A stretch of DNA of 33,567 nucleotides. Source: an uncultured Clostridia bacterium (GTDB lineage Bacteria; Bacillota; Clostridia; Oscillospirales; Acutalibacteraceae). Where the stretch lies: the NCBI GenBank assembly GCA_947166135.1, contig CAMVDB010000018.1, forward strand, positions 1 through 33,567, in the 5' to 3' direction. This document shows, piece after piece, positions 1 to 6,992 of this stretch (position 1 is the first letter of the stretch; the number at the start of each line of letters is the position of its first letter). The notes under the pieces are model-generated. The model was not told the origin of the DNA. It was given only the letters and a program-made list of their open reading frames with translations, and did no database searches. Made by a program: the position numbers and the translations under genes.

Positions 1-106
1 TATCGAAGGCGACTATGAAGGTATCGGTCATCTGATCCTCGGCTACGCCGCAAAGTCTTTGCCTAATCCCGCTCCCAGAAAAGAGAATTACGTTTACAAA
101 GCATAA
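1..106 (+). CDS. Nitroreductase family protein, C-terminal end only
   Basis: An open frame enters from the left edge and stops at TAA 104-106, giving 34 residues. The tail has the pattern IGHLILGYAAKSLPNPAPRK...YVYKA. The 'LGYAA...PAPRKE.YVYK' ending is typical of small FMN-dependent NAD(P)H nitroreductases, where it follows the last flavin-contacting segment. FMN-binding residues lie outside the window, so substrate and length cannot be judged. A plus-strand hairpin follows at 171-190. The family assignment rests on this short tail alone. Confidence 0.6.
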   Translation, partial: IEGDYEGIGHLILGYAAKSLPNPAPRKENYVYKA

Positions 107-136
107 TCAAAATAGAATGAACTATACACATAAAAA

Positions 137-160
137 CTGCCCGACACGGAAGTCGGGCAG
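137..160 (-). terminator. Intrinsic terminator, minus strand
   Basis: A perfect 9-bp stem CTGCCCGAC / GTCGGGCAG with a 6-base loop. Read on the minus strand, the stem is followed directly by TTTTTATG, so it terminates transcripts arriving from the gene that ends at 264. On the plus strand no T-run follows. Confidence 0.7.
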
Positions 161-170
161 TCAGCTTGTC

Positions 171-212
171 GCCGAGACTTTTATCTCGGCTGCAATTCTT
201 TCTTTTCTTGTT
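171..212 (+). terminator. Intrinsic terminator of the nitroreductase gene
   Basis: A 7-bp stem GCCGAGA / TCTCGGC (171-177 and 184-190) is followed by a T-rich stretch on the plus strand. It lies 65 bases past the stop at 106. Together with the hairpin at 137-160 it insulates the two converging transcripts. Confidence 0.55.
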
Positions 213-263
213 TCCTTATCTTAATGATATTGCCGTTGACGGGTGGTTTTGATTATATGATGA

Positions 264-1064
264 TTAAGTGCTTTCGGCGGCGTCTCGCTGCTCCAGCAAG
301 GTGCGGATCCAGCCGGCGTAAATTGTCATTCGGTTGTAATAGCAAGTAGCCGTGTACTTGTTTACGTCGACATCCTCGCTCGAAACGCACCAAATGGCTT
401 CATCTTCGTTCGCAAATAACGTACCGTAACGGAGGTTCATCATGGCACATCGTACACGCACCAACCGGAGCTGCTGTTCCCGGCGCAGAGAGCCGCAATT
501 ATGATAAAAATTGTACAGGAACCGCAGCGTCTTGTCATCAGGCACAATACCGAAGTAAACAAATGTGGCCGACTGTTCAAAGAGAGCAAGCGCCTCCGGT
601 TGCGCGACCTCGCAGATCTGACAGTATTTTTCGGCGTCGGGGATTTGATAGAATTTCTTTTTGATGACATGACGGAAAAGACAATAGGGTGCTGCCGCCA
701 GATAAAACGCAAGCGGAAACAAGTAGAACAGCCCCAGCCGCGCGCATACGATCGTTGCTGTAAGAAAAATGAGGAAGATGAGCACGATCATAAGTGACTC
801 CGCTGCCGGGTGTTGTTTAAAGTTGAGCTCCATAATACAGCGGTTGCGTTCTTGCTCGGCTTTGTCACGTTTTCTCAGCCAAATAACAAGAGGTGACACA
901 AATATCGCGAATGTGCCGAATATTGTCATAAAGACGAATGATCCCAAAACCGAATCATGATGATAATCGTTCAGATTGACAATCATGACAATAAACGCCG
1001 CCAACAGCAAGCCCCAGCCGATCAGCTGCCAAATGAGATAGGTGTGCTTTTTATAAAATCTCAT
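264..1064 (-). CDS. Hypothetical four-helix membrane protein
   Basis: A 266-residue protein I do not recognise. Four hydrophobic segments are visible, at about residues 8-30, 41-64, 89-110 and 111-132. A charged loop with many Lys, Arg and Glu residues separates helices 2 and 3. The C-terminal half (about 135-266) is soluble-looking, with scattered cysteines and aromatic residues and no motif I can name. The start ATG (1062-1064) has only a weak purine-rich site upstream (AGAAAG). The gene has its own promoter at 1097-1126, between it and the MATE gene, and a minus-strand terminator downstream at 137-160, so it is probably monocistronic. Function unknown. Confidence 0.75.
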   Translation of the reverse strand: MRFYKKHTYLIWQLIGWGLLLAAFIVMIVNLNDYHHDSVLGSFVFMTIFGTFAIFVSPLVIWLRKRDKAEQERNRCIMELNFKQHPAAESLMIVLIFLIFLTATIVCARLGLFYLFPLAFYLAAAPYCLFRHVIKKKFYQIPDAEKYCQICEVAQPEALALFEQSATFVYFGIVPDDKTLRFLYNFYHNCGSLRREQQLRLVRVRCAMMNLRYGTLFANEDEAIWCVSSEDVDVNKYTATCYYNRMTIYAGWIRTLLEQRDAAEST

Positions 1065-1069
1065 AATAA

Positions 1070-1091
1070 CATTCTTTCTATGATAAGAATG
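1070..1091 (-). promoter_or_regulatory. Stem-loop at the 5' end of the 264-1064 transcript
   Basis: CATTCTT (1070-1076) and AAGAATG (1085-1091) form a 7-bp perfect stem. The predicted transcription start is near 1090, so the RNA would begin in this hairpin. The weak ribosome site lies inside or next to it, which could lower translation. Confidence 0.4.
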
Positions 1092-1096
1092 AATTT

Positions 1097-1126
1097 ATTA
1101 TACTATGATCGCATAGAGAAAGTCAA
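1097..1126 (-). promoter_or_regulatory. Sigma-A promoter for the membrane protein gene
   Basis: On the minus strand TTGACT (1121-1126) and a perfect TATAAT (1097-1102) are separated by 18 bases. The -35 box lies only 10 bases past the MATE stop codon. Confidence 0.6.
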
Positions 1127-1135
1127 TTATCTGCC

Positions 1136-2545
1136 TTAGCCTTCTTTTAATGCGACATCGGGCGCGTTGAGTTGCTTATATGTCCTGATGATCAGGCAGA
1201 GTGAGATGAGGAAGGTCAGTATATCTGAGACCGGCATAGAGTACAATACGCCGTCGAGTCCGAAGAAACGCGGAAGTAACAGCGCAAAGCCGACGCCGAA
1301 CACGATCTCTCTGACCATGGAAAGCATGGTGGATTCCACCGCTTTTCCCATCGCCTGCAGGAAGATGAACGTCGCCTTGTTCACGCACGCGAGCACGATC
1401 ATGCACAGGTAGACGCGAAATGCTTTGACAGCGAACTCGGTGTAGTAGGCGCTTTCGTTCGCCGCACCGAATATCTGTATCAGGAGATGGGGGAGAAGCT
1501 CTACGATCAATAGCGCTACCGCTCCGACGCAGGTCTCCGCGATCAGCAGCTTTGTGAACAGCTCTTTGACGCGGCTGAATAACTTCGCTCCCATATTGAA
1601 GCCGACGATCGGGATACACCCCGCCGCCATTCCGATAACGATGGAGATGACGATCTGGAAGAACTTCATCACGATGCCTACAACAGCCATCGGTATCTGC
1701 GCGTACTGCTCCTGACCGAAGACCGGATCGAGCGAACCGTACTGACGGATCATGTTGTTGATCGCCATCATCGCCGCTACCAGAGAGATCTGTGCCAGAA
1801 AACTGCATAAGCCGAGCGACAGCGTACGCTTTACGATGCTGCCTTTTAAGGTCAGATCGCCGAGAGACGGCTTGACGACCTTCGCACGACATAAGTAGAC
1901 GACTGCGAGTATTGCGGTGATGATCTGTCCGATGACGGTCGCGACTGCTGCTCCCATCATGCCCCACTTGAATACAAAGATGAAGATCGGATCGAGAATG
2001 ATATTCGCCGCCGCTCCCGCCAGAGTTGAGAACATAGCAAACCTTGGATCTCCGTCTGCGCGGATGATGGGGTTCATCGCCTGACCGAACATATAGAAGG
2101 GGATCCCGACCGTGATCCAGAAGAAGTATTCCTTTGACAGTTCAAACGTTTCGTTATTCACTCTGCCTCCGAATGCAGTCAGGATCGGCTGACCAAAGAT
2201 CAGATATATTGCTGTCAGTAACAGACTGCCGACGATACAGAGTGTGATGGAATTACCGACGCTTCGTTTGGCGTTGCCGCTGTTGTCCGCGCCCAGCGAA
2301 ATGCTGACAAAGGCACAGCAGCCGTCTCCGATCATAACGGCGATACCGAGGGCGATCACCGTCAGCGGAAAAACGACCGTGTTCGCGGCATTTCCGTAGG
2401 AGCCGAGATAGTCGGCGTTAGCGATAAAGATCTGATCGACGATGTTGTACAGCGCGCCGACCAGAAGCGAGATGATACACGGTACCGCGTACTTTCGCAT
2501 AAGTCTGCCGATTTTTTCATCGGCAAGATAAGAATGATTTTCCAT
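1136..2545 (-). CDS. MATE family multidrug/drug-cation efflux transporter
   Basis: A 469-residue integral membrane protein with about 12 hydrophobic helices in two halves, the usual MATE length. Family signs include the N-terminal pattern KYAVPCIISLLVGALYNIVDQIF, the later stretch PFYMFGQAMNPIIRADGDPRFAM, and the second-half stretch IVGFNMGAKLFSRVK. MATE proteins export cationic drugs, flavins or metabolites in exchange for Na+ or H+; the substrate here is not evident. The ATG has an excellent ribosome site, AGGGAGG. The gene has its own promoter (2627-2654), and a strong terminator-like hairpin (2568-2607) sits between promoter and ribosome site. That suggests control by attenuation. Confidence 0.9.
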   Translation of the reverse strand: MENHSYLADEKIGRLMRKYAVPCIISLLVGALYNIVDQIFIANADYLGSYGNAANTVVFPLTVIALGIAVMIGDGCCAFVSISLGADNSGNAKRSVGNSITLCIVGSLLLTAIYLIFGQPILTAFGGRVNNETFELSKEYFFWITVGIPFYMFGQAMNPIIRADGDPRFAMFSTLAGAAANIILDPIFIFVFKWGMMGAAVATVIGQIITAILAVVYLCRAKVVKPSLGDLTLKGSIVKRTLSLGLCSFLAQISLVAAMMAINNMIRQYGSLDPVFGQEQYAQIPMAVVGIVMKFFQIVISIVIGMAAGCIPIVGFNMGAKLFSRVKELFTKLLIAETCVGAVALLIVELLPHLLIQIFGAANESAYYTEFAVKAFRVYLCMIVLACVNKATFIFLQAMGKAVESTMLSMVREIVFGVGFALLLPRFFGLDGVLYSMPVSDILTFLISLCLIIRTYKQLNAPDVALKEG

Positions 2546-2567
2546 AGTAATACCTCCCTGAAAACAA

Positions 2568-2607
2568 AAAACTGCGTAAGCCCGAAATGTCGGACTTACG
2601 CAGTTTT
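2568..2607 (-). terminator. Strong hairpin: veg terminator and MATE leader attenuator candidate
   Basis: Arms 2568-2585 and 2590-2607 pair over 18 bp with a 4-base loop. Read on the minus strand the single non-Watson-Crick pair is a U-G wobble, whereas on the plus strand it is a C-A mismatch, so the minus strand is favoured. The stem runs into TTTTTTGTTTT on the minus strand. It is downstream of veg and also between the MATE promoter and the MATE ribosome site, so it may end veg transcripts and attenuate MATE transcripts. Confidence 0.75.
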
Positions 2608-2626
2608 GCTACTCACATTGTTTTAG

Positions 2627-2654
2627 ATTATATCATTTTTTATCAAAAAATCAA
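2627..2654 (-). promoter_or_regulatory. Promoter of the MATE gene
   Basis: Minus-strand TTGATT (2649-2654) is 16 bases from TATAAT (2627-2632), with an extended -10 TGA just upstream. The predicted start near 2620 gives a leader of about 75 nt that contains the hairpin at 2568-2607. Confidence 0.55.
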
Positions 2655-2698
2655 GCGGTTGTATGACAAGATACCGAAAGAAAAGCGCAAACAACAGC

Positions 2699-2941
2699 TC
2701 AATTTTTCTCAACGATTTCGATATTACCGGTCAGGATATCGACATATTGAAGTGAGTGGATCCTCGGAACACCTGTTGTGTATTCTTCGATGGTGAAGAT
2801 GTTTTTGTAGACGCCCTTGATCTCCACCTCATCATTTTTCAACTCCAGTCTCGGATGATTCAGTCTGACGTTGATATGGATCTTCGGAGAGACGGAGTAC
2901 AGGTAATTTATCTTTTTCTTAATCATATCAAGCTGTGTCAT
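2699..2941 (-). CDS. veg: Veg family protein
   Basis: An 80-residue basic protein. The start chosen is the ATG at 2939-2941, because GGAGGAAAC lies just upstream; the longer reading with 13 extra residues starts inside the leader. The pattern INVRLN...RLELKNDEVEIKGVYKNIFTIE...HSLQYVDILTGNIEI matches the Veg (DUF1021) fold, an Sm-like small barrel. Bacillus Veg is about 86 residues and stimulates biofilm matrix genes; its biochemical action is unclear. The gene has its own strong promoter (3019-3047) and a leader hairpin (2966-3010). It is read in the same direction as the MATE gene but is probably transcribed separately. The family call rests on visible pattern only. Confidence 0.65.
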   Translation of the reverse strand: MTQLDMIKKKINYLYSVSPKIHINVRLNHPRLELKNDEVEIKGVYKNIFTIEEYTTGVPRIHSLQYVDILTGNIEIVEKN

Positions 2942-2965
2942 TGTCGTTTCCTCCATAATTATAAA

Positions 2966-3010
2966 AACGTGTAACGCCAACCGGACTTACGCGGTCATAC
3001 GCTACACGTT
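2966..3010 (-). promoter_or_regulatory. Leader hairpin of veg with U-run
   Basis: Arms AACGTGTAGCG and CGTTACACGTT (minus strand) pair over 11 bp with one G-U wobble, and an inner ACCG/CGGT pairing sits in the loop. TTTTTATAATT follows, then the ribosome site. The RNA would begin about 2 bases before the hairpin. The loop contains GCGTAAGTCCG, the same 11 bases found in the arm of the hairpin at 2568-2607. Confidence 0.5.
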
Positions 3011-3018
3011 GTAATTGT

Positions 3019-3047
3019 ATTATATCACTTTTGAACGGGTTTTTCAA
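3019..3047 (-). promoter_or_regulatory. Promoter of veg
   Basis: Minus-strand TTGAAA (3042-3047), a 17-base spacer ending in TGA, and TATAAT (3019-3024). This is a near-ideal extended -10 sigma-A promoter, with a predicted start near 3012. Confidence 0.7.
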
Positions 3048-3220
3048 ATGGTGATTTTGAACAAAAGTGATGGTATCTTACCTTTGTTCTGCGAGCATGG
3101 CTGTCGGTCAAGCATTCGCTGCATAATGATAGAAAAACGTAATCAGTCGCCGAAGTAGAATGATTTATCAAAGACTTCATGCCCTATGTGAAGCTGACGA
3201 CCGAACAGCGCAGATATAAA

Positions 3221-3255
3221 ACAGCAGGGATGACACGATCGGTCGTCCCCGCTGT
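3221..3255 (-). terminator. Terminator of the flavodoxin/LysR-divergent operon
   Basis: Arms 3221-3234 and 3242-3255 pair over 14 positions (one wobble, one mismatch) with a 7-base loop. On the minus strand TTTTATAT follows. It begins 4 bases after the stop codon at 3259 and closes the five-gene operon. Confidence 0.7.
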
Positions 3256-3258
3256 GAA

Positions 3259-3498
3259 TTATATGGTATTTCCCTTTTCGATCACGCCTACACCGTACTG
3301 CTCGCCCGTGCGCGAGAAATAAACTACAAGTGCTTTGCTGTCCGAACCTTTCTCGGGATTATCAGCTCCAGTTTTATCTGCCTGTACGGCAGCCTTTTCC
3401 GTTGGCGGCGTGGTTTCTGTCGTGGTATCCTTTGCTGAGCATCCGACGAGAGCGACCAGTAACGCCAGTACCGTCAATATCGAGATGATTCGTTTCAT
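3259..3498 (-). pseudogene. Truncated flavodoxin lipoprotein
   Basis: A 79-residue product. Residues 1-20 form a lipoprotein signal with lipobox LVGC (Cys20), followed by a Thr/Glu/Lys-rich linker (about 21-54). Next comes only the first strand and phosphate loop of a flavodoxin domain: ALVVYFSRTGEQYGVGVIEKGNT. A full domain needs well over 100 more residues, but a TAA follows at once and the operon terminator begins 4 bases later. This looks like an internal deletion that joined the start of the gene to its 3' end. It is the last gene of the operon, 12 bases after the aldo/keto reductase. A working membrane-anchored flavodoxin is very unlikely, though the lipopeptide could still be made. Confidence 0.65.
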
Positions 3499-3510
3499 AA
3501 GATTTCTCCT

Positions 3511-4353
3511 TTACGCTTTCTCAAAGTCGGGGCGCCATGCGGCGAACTGATCGAGCTGTGCGTCGGTGCGGTGATAGTATCGCTTTTCTCTGTCGAGCTG
3601 TGCGATCTCGTTCATCTCGTTATCTGTCAGCTTAAAGTCCATGATATCGAGGTTGTCCTTGATATGATCGACGTTCTTGCTGCCGGGGATCACGACGAAG
3701 CCCATCTGTGTGTGCCATCTGAGGATGACCTGCGCGGGAGACTTGCCGTACTTTTTGCCGAGCTTGACAAAGACAGTTTCTTCCATCAGGCTCTTGTCAC
3801 CGTGACCGAGCGGATACCAGGACATCAGCTTGATACCGTATTTGTCCAGCGTTTTACGAAGCTCCTTCTGCGTAAAGTACGGATGAGCCTCTACCTGGAT
3901 GAACTGAGGGACGATCTCCCACTCTGTTTCCAGCTCGGCGATATACTTGCCTTCAAAGTTTGAGATACCAATGCTCTTCGCTTTGCCCTCTTTATAGGCC
4001 TTTTCCAGCTGACGGTATCCCGCAAGCCAATTTCCCGCGGGCTGGTGGATGTAGAGCAGATCGACATAGTCCACGCCTAAGCGCTCGAGCGTTTCGTCTA
4101 CCGCGTTCGGATTCTCATATTCGCTGGGCCAGAGCTTCGTGGAGAGGAAAACCTCTTCGCGCTTGATGCCGCTTTCCGTGATACCGCGGCCGACCGCCCG
4201 CTCATTGACATATGCGTTCGCCGTATCAACGAGCGAATAACCTATTTTCAGCGCTTCACGCACGCTGTTCTGTGCGTCCTTCGGGGTAAGCGTAAAGGTG
4301 CCGATACCGATGACAGGACACTGTAATTCGTTGTTTAATTTGATGTACTCCAT
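3511..4353 (-). CDS. Aldo/keto reductase family oxidoreductase
   Basis: A 280-residue protein starting at the ATG 4351-4353 behind AAGGAGG; a longer frame adds 16 unlikely residues. It is a cytosolic NAD(P)H-dependent reductase of the TIM-barrel AKR family. The catalytic set is visible: Asp and Tyr in LVDTANAYVNE, Lys in FLSTKLWPSEY, and His in LLYIHQPAGNW. The cofactor-binding tail VIPGSKNVDHIKDNLD is also present. Length fits the roughly 275-residue 2,5-didehydrogluconate-reductase-like branch. The real substrate is unknown. It sits 11 bases after the NTF2-like gene in the operon driven from 5886-5915, alongside flavodoxins, which suggests a redox or aldehyde-detoxifying role (inference). 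Confidence 0.88.
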   Translation of the reverse strand: MEYIKLNNELQCPVIGIGTFTLTPKDAQNSVREALKIGYSLVDTANAYVNERAVGRGITESGIKREEVFLSTKLWPSEYENPNAVDETLERLGVDYVDLLYIHQPAGNWLAGYRQLEKAYKEGKAKSIGISNFEGKYIAELETEWEIVPQFIQVEAHPYFTQKELRKTLDKYGIKLMSWYPLGHGDKSLMEETVFVKLGKKYGKSPAQVILRWHTQMGFVVIPGSKNVDHIKDNLDIMDFKLTDNEMNEIAQLDREKRYYHRTDAQLDQFAAWRPDFEKA

Positions 4354-4364
4354 AATGATCCTCC

Positions 4365-4733
4365 TTAATATGTTGATGCTTCGGAGCGGGTAAACAGCCA
4401 CGCTCCGTTTTCTTTTCGTAATGTAAAATCGCCGCGCAGCCTCCAGCTGCTCATTCTCCCGCCGTATACGGCGGCGGAAACGCGACTTTTGCCGATCATG
4501 GTTGCCGTATCGCCGCTGATGGTGACTTCGATGCTGTCGTGATCGGCGCTGTAGTAGTTGAACGTGCCGTTGCTAAGTCCGCTGAGGAAGGACTCTCTCG
4601 TCTGACTGACGCCTGTCATGTGCGTCAGGACATAGTCATCCGCCATCAGCCCGTGCAGGCTCTCAGCGTCTTTGTCGATCATGTGCTGCCAGTATTTGCG
4701 GTACATGTCGCGGATCGCTTCTTTGTCATTCAT
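4365..4733 (-). CDS. NTF2-like (SnoaL/DUF4440-type) small protein
   Basis: A 122-residue protein with the NTF2 cone-fold pattern: an N-terminal helix (DKEAIRDMYRKYWQHMIDKD), then LHGLMADDYVLTHMTG and strands ending in FTLRKENGAWLFTRSEAS. Such domains bind small hydrophobic ligands or act as isomerases and hydratases; no function can be assigned here. I chose the ATG at 4731-4733 because AGAGGGA is about 7 bases upstream. The other ATG (4737-4739) overlaps the previous stop as ATGA but lies too close to that site. It is in operon with the acetyltransferase and aldo/keto reductase. Confidence 0.72.
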   Translation of the reverse strand: MNDKEAIRDMYRKYWQHMIDKDAESLHGLMADDYVLTHMTGVSQTRESFLSGLSNGTFNYYSADHDSIEVTISGDTATMIGKSRVSAAVYGGRMSSWRLRGDFTLRKENGAWLFTRSEASTY

Positions 4734-4735
4734 GA

Positions 4736-5320
4736 TCATTCCCTCTGTTCGCTCCGGTCAAGATAGCGAATCACCTTAGCGGGAACGCCGCCAACTACCG
4801 CATAATCCGGAACATCTTTAGTGACTACAGCACCAGCGGCGACTACGGCATATTCGCCAATCGTAACACCGGGACAGATCGTGACGTTCATGCCGATCCA
4901 TGCGTTCTTCTTGATCAGTACCTTGCCGTAGGTATAGATCGTATGACGGCGGTTCATATCGTGATTGATCGTAGCGATACGCAGTCCGGGCGCGGTCATG
5001 ACGCCGTCTTCAAACTCGATCCCGCCCGAAGCGGAGAGGATCGCGGAATGATTGATGAAAACGCCTTTACCGAATTTGACTCGATTTCCGAAATCGCAGG
5101 TAAACGGTGTGAGGATGCGTACGTCGTCGAGCTTTCTTCCGAACAACTCTTCCAGATAGGTAACGTAGGATGGGTCATCGGGCATCACGGCATTTGCTTT
5201 GGCGCAAAGAACGCGTGCGCGTATCATTTCATCAACAGCATCCTTGAAATACGGCTCACGGTTATCGGTGGGACCGCCCTGATCCATCAGTTCATAAACA
5301 TAACCACTTTTGTATTCCAT
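4736..5320 (-). CDS. Maltose-type sugar O-acetyltransferase (left-handed beta-helix)
   Basis: A 194-residue protein. The ATG at 5318-5320 is preferred because AAAGGG lies 8 bases upstream; a GTG adds three residues. After an N-terminal helical segment (residues about 1-60), hexapeptide repeats build a left-handed beta-helix: TPFTCDFGNRVKFGKGVFINH, then GVTIGEYAVVAAGAVVTKDVPDYAVVGGVPAKVIR. The His of ATINHDM matches the catalytic His of maltose/galactoside acetyltransferases, which move acetyl from acetyl-CoA to a sugar or thiol acceptor. The acceptor is unknown. It starts 12 bases after the flavodoxin gene, in the same operon. Confidence 0.85.
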   Translation of the reverse strand: MEYKSGYVYELMDQGGPTDNREPYFKDAVDEMIRARVLCAKANAVMPDDPSYVTYLEELFGRKLDDVRILTPFTCDFGNRVKFGKGVFINHSAILSASGGIEFEDGVMTAPGLRIATINHDMNRRHTIYTYGKVLIKKNAWIGMNVTICPGVTIGEYAVVAAGAVVTKDVPDYAVVGGVPAKVIRYLDRSEQRE

Positions 5321-5332
5321 ATCGCTCACCCT

Positions 5333-5854
5333 TTACATCAAGCCGTTAGCAGTAAGCCAGCGCTTTACACCGCTTTCGGAGTTTGCGGCATTGCTGCCGG
5401 TGATCGGAAGCCCGCTCTTGACGTTCGCATCGGGACAAGCCCGCTTGATATCGCGCTCACTGCTTCCCATACCGCTGCCCTCGTTTGTACACAGGGGCAG
5501 GATCGTCTTGCCGCTGAAGTCAAAGGCTTCAAGAAAGGTGAACACCGCCATCGGCATCGTGCCCCAGTAGTTCGGATAAGCGAGCACGATGGTATCGTAT
5601 TCGTCGATCGAATCGGGCATTGATACAAGCTCGGGGCGAGCCTTCGCGCGCAGATCCTTCTTCGCTTCATCGATGCAGGTCATGTAGACGGGGGAGTAGG
5701 GCTGCGCCATCTCGATCTTGAACGTATCTGCAGGAATCAGCTTACCGATGATATCGCAGACGATCTCGGTGTTGCCCACCTTTACATAGCGCATGGCGCC
5801 TGCAAAGTAGTTTTCATCTGCTCTTGAAAAATATGCAATCAAAGTTTTAGCCAT
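5333..5854 (-). CDS. Flavodoxin
   Basis: A 173-residue protein starting at the ATG 5852-5854 behind AGGAGGTC. The N-terminus TLIAYFSRADENYF is the FMN phosphate-binding strand-loop of a flavodoxin-like fold. Later stretches DTIVLAYPNYWGTMPMAVFTFLEAFD and LPLCTNEGSGMGSSERDI match the 50s/90s flavin-binding loops of the long-chain 'flavodoxin_4' type found in anaerobes. It should be a soluble one- or two-electron carrier or an FMN-dependent reductase. It is the first gene of the operon controlled across from the LysR gene. A second, broken flavodoxin lies at the end of the same operon. Confidence 0.85.
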   Translation of the reverse strand: MAKTLIAYFSRADENYFAGAMRYVKVGNTEIVCDIIGKLIPADTFKIEMAQPYSPVYMTCIDEAKKDLRAKARPELVSMPDSIDEYDTIVLAYPNYWGTMPMAVFTFLEAFDFSGKTILPLCTNEGSGMGSSERDIKRACPDANVKSGLPITGSNAANSESGVKRWLTANGLM

Positions 5855-5885
5855 TGTCGTGACCTCCTGTTTATTTTCTGGCTTT

Positions 5886-5915
5886 ATTATACCCGATAGA
5901 TGTTGCAAAGTCCAA
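5886..5915 (-). promoter_or_regulatory. Promoter of the flavodoxin operon
   Basis: Minus-strand TTGGAC (5910-5915), an 18-base spacer and TATAAT (5886-5891). It overlaps the divergent lysR promoter, so its -35 box lies inside the lysR -35/-10 spacer. Confidence 0.6.
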
Positions 5916-5932
5916 TCGAAATATGCTATAAT
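5903..5932 (+). promoter_or_regulatory. Promoter of the lysR gene
   Basis: TTGCAA (5903-5908), an 18-base spacer and TATAAT (5927-5932) with extended -10 TGC. The imperfect palindrome TTG-N7-CAA at 5903-5915 covers both -35 boxes and is a candidate regulator site. Confidence 0.6.
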
Positions 5933-5964
5933 TGATTTAATATTTAAATAACGGTGGTGTGATC

Positions 5965-6852
5965 ATGACGACTAAACAAATCGACTATTGCATAGAATTG
6001 GCGCATACGCTCAACTTCAGCCGGGCTGCGGAGAATCAATTCGTCAGCCAGCCGACGTTCTCTTACCAGATCAGATTGCTTGAAGAGGAGATCGGCTTCT
6101 CGATCTTTGAGCGCAGCGGAAAAGGCGCGGCGCTAACACCGGCAGGGGCGCAGTTTGTAAGCTTTCTTTCCGGAATGCGCGAGGATCTGAAGCGAGCGAT
6201 CGAGCAGGGGCAGAATTTCAGCGCGAAGTACAAGGATTCGATCACCGTCAGTCTGATGGTGCGACAGGCGATCTACTTCTTGCCGGAAGCAATGAGGCTG
6301 TTTGCTAAGACATCACCGGATGTTCAGATCGTCCCGAAGTTTCAGTATGAGGGCGGTATGGACAGCTTTCTAAAGGGTGAATCCGATATCCTGTTCTCTC
6401 TCCGGGAGCATACGCGACAGCTGTCAAACGTGATCGTACACGACTTGTTTGACAGTCATATCTATCTGATCGCGCAGCGTGACGATCCGCTTTCGGAGAA
6501 GAACCTGATCACCGAGAACGATCTGTACGGCAGGACGCTGATGGTTGGCGGAGGTTCTCCGACAGCGTTGAGAGCTGTACAGCACCGCTTGATCTCAACC
6601 GGAAGGATCGACTACTTCAACAGCGCCGATCATGACACGACATGGGTCAACGTCGCCGCGGGGAAGGGGATATGCTTAGCACCCGGCTTCCTCAACGATC
6701 ACAGCGGACAGCTCGCGTGGATCCCGTTCGACTGCGAGGAGCGTTTCGAGTGCGTTCTGTGTACGCATAAGAACGATTCACGGCAAAGCCTCTCCGGTTT
6801 TATCTCGCTGCTTAAAAATCTTTATTCCGACGCGGTAGCATTTCCGTTGTAA
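5965..6852 (+). CDS. LysR family transcriptional regulator
   Basis: A 295-residue protein. An N-terminal winged helix-turn-helix (residues about 3-62) shows the LysR pattern: AHTLNFSRAAENQFVSQPTFSYQIRLLEEEIGFSIFER. An effector-binding domain (about 85-290) follows, with the periplasmic-binding-protein-like stretch TLMVGGGSPTALRAVQ. I start at the ATG 5965-5967 behind GGTGGTG; a GTG at 5959 would add two residues. It is divergent from the flavodoxin operon with interlocked promoters, so it most likely controls that operon and itself. The inducer is unknown; a redox or electrophile signal is plausible from the target genes. Confidence 0.9.
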   Translation: MTTKQIDYCIELAHTLNFSRAAENQFVSQPTFSYQIRLLEEEIGFSIFERSGKGAALTPAGAQFVSFLSGMREDLKRAIEQGQNFSAKYKDSITVSLMVRQAIYFLPEAMRLFAKTSPDVQIVPKFQYEGGMDSFLKGESDILFSLREHTRQLSNVIVHDLFDSHIYLIAQRDDPLSEKNLITENDLYGRTLMVGGGSPTALRAVQHRLISTGRIDYFNSADHDTTWVNVAAGKGICLAPGFLNDHSGQLAWIPFDCEERFECVLCTHKNDSRQSLSGFISLLKNLYSDAVAFPL

Positions 6853-6927
6853 TCGTTTCTGAAAGAGAACCGCATAGATAAACAGCGAATAAATGCGTTT
6901 CATAGAACCAAACACTTAGCTTATAGA

Positions 6928-6957
6928 AAAAGCTGCCTTTTCATCAAGGCAGCTTTT
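6928..6957. terminator. Bidirectional terminator
   Basis: AAAAGCTGCCTT (6928-6939) and AAGGCAGCTTTT (6946-6957) pair perfectly over 12 bp. A-runs and T-runs on both sides let it serve the lysR gene (plus) and the membrane protein gene ending at 6993 (minus). Confidence 0.8.
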
Positions 6958-6992
6958 CTATATCTTATTCAATTCAAGCGATCCGAAGAGGT

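Noticed and set aside
3048..3220. Short plus-strand frames between veg and the flavodoxin remnant, e.g. a peptide with FIKDFMPYVKLTTEQRRYKTAGMTRSVVPA
   Set aside because: No start codon with a ribosome site in frame and no family recognised. It may be a relic, but it cannot be supported as a gene.
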